DNA from: a virus
Strand: one strand, 5' to 3'
Length of the DNA: 30,723 nucleotides
IMG/VR virus record: IMGVR_UViG_3300029826_000016
Location: 1 to 30,723 of that record
Shown here: positions 29,145 to 30,723 of the stretch, one piece after another
How positions within the stretch are numbered: the stretch's first letter is position 1
Layout of the letters: the number at the start of each line of letters is the position of its first letter
Program-made: the position numbers and the translations under genes
Notes under the pieces: generated by a model
Told to the model about the DNA's origin: nothing
The model's input: the letters and a program-made list of their open reading frames with translations, nothing else
The model's database searches: none

Positions 29145-30723
29145 GCCGCCTGCTCCAATTCTTGAATCACGCCGCCCCATTGGTCGGCCATGGCATTGGC
29201 AATGCCGTCATAGGTGCGGCTGCGTTCTTTCCAGCGGTCAGGACCAGGCGAAGCGCGGTGCACCTGCGACCAGCGCTTGTGTTCGTCCGTGCCCGGTTTC
29301 GGTGGCGTCAGTTTCGCTGTGGGCACCAGCGCGGGCAGGCCGCGCAGGTAGAGCCCTGTCGCTTTGAAAGCCTCATCACCGAACCACCATGGCTGCACGG
29401 TCTGGGCAGCTGGCTGATAGTTCCGGATGCGAGCTTTCGCGTGCTTGTGCATGACCGGGTTCTCGACGGCTACACGCGGACAAGGGGCGTTCCAGACGTC
29501 CGAGAACAGCGCGGCGCCTTCCTCCAGCTCGGCCCACATCTCCGCCTTCGTCCGGCCCGGTGGCGGCGTATGCAGCCAGCGGACACCGCTATTGCAAAGA
29601 CGAGTGCAGTTGTGCACCACCACGCCATTGGCGGTATAGGTTTCATCTTCCTCGACAGATAGATTGTAAACGACTTCCGCCCGGATTTTGCGGGCGATCT
29701 TCCGAACATGCCCCCACGCATATTCTCCATCGACATAGTTTCTCAGGCGAACGTCGGCGTTACCGACACTGACAGTAATTGAAGTCCGCTGTCGAACCGT
29801 GCGACCCTCAATCTCTACTGTCGGCTTTCGTTTACACGTTTGAATCCGAGGGCATTTTCCAAAAACACGCTGCATCAATAATGCGACCCCCGCAGCGAGC
29901 TTTGGTGACACCGTTGCCGCCGATGTGTCTCGTTCCCGAACGTATCCATCGCCACTGAGGTACCCATCCAGGAAGGCTCTCGCTTGATCCTTCGGAAGCC
30001 CAAGTACCCAAGTCGGCAAAAACTTCTCGTGTGCATACCGACCGAACTGGGCAAATGGTTCGATTTCGGAGTGTCCGTAGAAGGTTGCCCGATACGCAGT
30101 GCCATTCCAGGAAAGGGAATATTTCCTTGGGCAGTCACGCTCGAATTGTTCCACTTCATGAGCGCCGACCGCGAGGATCATTTCCTCCCACTTGCCCTCA
30201 GTCCACCGACTCTTCCGCATATGGCCATCAGCCACGTACCTTCCCATCATCCACAGGTCTTCGGCTGTGTGACTAGTCGCAACAGTCGGAGGAAGAACCG
30301 ATCCTGTGAAGTGACGGGTAGTTAGGTCTCCGGCTGAGATGAACTCAGCTGCCTCGTCGCGCTCCTCCAGGGTCCGGCTGCCGTGAGCATATGGCTTGCG
30401 ATACCTGACTAAGAATGGGTGCTCAGGTGTCGTAGTGATAGGCAATGCGTTCGTCGCTTTGATCTCGATCAGATCGTTCGTCAGCTTTTGCATCACCTCC
30501 TTGACGCGCCGCCAACGTCCCATGTGCGTGAGCACTTCGTCACCGACCTTCACTTCTTCAATCGCAACATGGCCGCGCTTGGTCAGGACCAAGGTGCCGG
30601 CAACAAAGCACGGAGGATGGAACACGCAGATCAGATCCCATCCATCATCCAGAACATCGCGGATGTCGCCGACTATGTGCCGGTTGCTCCCGTCCTCGGC
30701 AGGCAGCAGGTCGCATGACCAGG
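29141..30723 (-). CDS. Phage DNA cytosine-type methyltransferase, intein-split, 5' end missing
   Basis: The reading frame enters from the right edge (visible from 30721), so the N-terminus is missing. The visible N-extein has 37 residues: WSCDLLPAEDG is the motif II region, GDIRDVLDDGWDLICV motif III, then HPP. After the intein, 155 residues follow. They begin CTRLCNSGVRW, so the spliced active-site loop reads HPP-CTRLC, matching motif IV (Pro-Cys) of cytosine-C5 methyltransferases. A VAVENPV segment matches motif VI (Glu-Asn). The later QPWWFGDEAFKATGLYLRGL segment is typical of phage-type members. It modifies DNA, presumably to evade host restriction. The gene is first in the coupled - strand operon. 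The putative catalytic Cys is intact only after splicing. Confidence 0.85.
   Translation of the reverse strand, partial: WSCDLLPAEDGSNRHIVGDIRDVLDDGWDLICVFHPPCFVAGTLVLTKRGHVAIEEVKVGDEVLTHMGRWRRVKEVMQKLTNDLIEIKATNALPITTTPEHPFLVRYRKPYAHGSRTLEERDEAAEFISAGDLTTRHFTGSVLPPTVATSHTAEDLWMMGRYVADGHMRKSRWTEGKWEEMILAVGAHEVEQFERDCPRKYSLSWNGTAYRATFYGHSEIEPFAQFGRYAHEKFLPTWVLGLPKDQARAFLDGYLSGDGYVRERDTSAATVSPKLAAGVALLMQRVFGKCPRIQTCKRKPTVEIEGRTVRQRTSITVSVGNADVRLRNYVDGEYAWGHVRKIARKIRAEVVYNLSVEEDETYTANGVVVHNCTRLCNSGVRWLHTPPPGRTKAEMWAELEEGAALFSDVWNAPCPRVAVENPVMHKHAKARIRNYQPAAQTVQPWWFGDEAFKATGLYLRGLPALVPTAKLTPPKPGTDEHKRWSQVHRASPGPDRWKERSRTYDGIANAMADQWGGVIQELEQAA
29609..30610 (-). mobile_element. Complete LAGLIDADG intein in the methyltransferase gene
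   Basis: A 334-residue in-frame intein. Block A starts with the nucleophile C1 (CFVAGTLVLTKRG), and block B has TTTPEHPFLV with H64. The two dodecapeptides of a LAGLIDADG endonuclease are LWMMGRYVADG (residues 119-129) and ARAFLDGYLSGDG (210-222), each with its acidic residue. Block F is VVYNLSVEEDETYTA (313-327), and block G ends VVVHN (the splice-junction His-Asn, residues 333-334), followed by the +1 Cys of the host protein at 29606-29608. All splicing residues and both endonuclease acids are present, so splicing and homing are predicted to be active. The frame is unbroken across both junctions. Confidence 0.92.

Noticed and set aside
1-30723. tRNA genes, CRISPR array, insertion sequence, integrase or attachment site
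   Set aside because: Reading both strands gave no cloverleaf-like tRNA ends, no spaced direct repeats, no transposase or recombinase motifs and no tRNA-like att core.

Overview
The window is a contiguous piece of a tailed double-stranded DNA bacteriophage (or prophage) with a short-tailed, podovirus-like virion. The gene order from about 2.7 to 20.6 kb follows the P22 plan: small terminase, large terminase, portal, scaffold, coat, connector, gp10-like tail factor, ejection proteins, tailspike. The coat protein, however, looks like the N4-gp56 / Phage_capsid_3 type. No integrase, repressor, tRNA, CRISPR array, insertion sequence or attachment site is visible, so lifestyle cannot be decided here. 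The DNA is GC-rich and the protein families look proteobacterial, with an alphaproteobacterial flavour; host is an inference only.

Layout. (1) Positions 1-2736, + strand: small and structural genes upstream of the terminase, including two small membrane proteins and a fibronectin-III plus lectin-like surface protein. (2) 2733-9015: packaging and head genes. (3) 9015-18245: connector, gp10-like tail factor, an Ig-like surface protein and three ejection/internal proteins. (4) 18285-20564: tailspike. (5) 20551-21375, - strand: an inserted pair, a SAM-dependent methyltransferase and a truncated O-acyltransferase, resembling a surface-modification moron. (6) 21374-25267, + strand: an uncharacterised coiled-coil/membrane module, a GH24 endolysin with a C-terminal membrane anchor, and an overlapping Rz/Rz1-like spanin pair. 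(7) 25258-30723: a small - strand gene, a + strand membrane protein, then a tightly coupled - strand operon of nine genes read from the right edge. That operon starts with an intein-interrupted cytosine-type DNA methyltransferase and includes a MESH1-like (p)ppGpp hydrolase.

How it works together. Genes are packed with stop/start overlaps of 1-8 bases, indicating translational coupling. The + strand genes build, fill and release the virion. The - strand operon at the right looks like an early, host-takeover block (DNA modification, nucleotide alarmone control, small unknown proteins). No gap exceeds 300 bases; the largest non-coding gap is the 93 bases between portal and scaffold genes.

The most notable feature is a complete 334-residue LAGLIDADG intein placed directly before the putative catalytic cysteine of the methyltransferase, so the +1 residue needed for splicing would also be the catalytic residue of the mature enzyme. 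Others are EF-hand-type loops in two predicted ejection proteins, the alarmone hydrolase, the anchored endolysin, and a 15-base identical start-site sequence with a near-palindromic core ahead of two genes on opposite strands.
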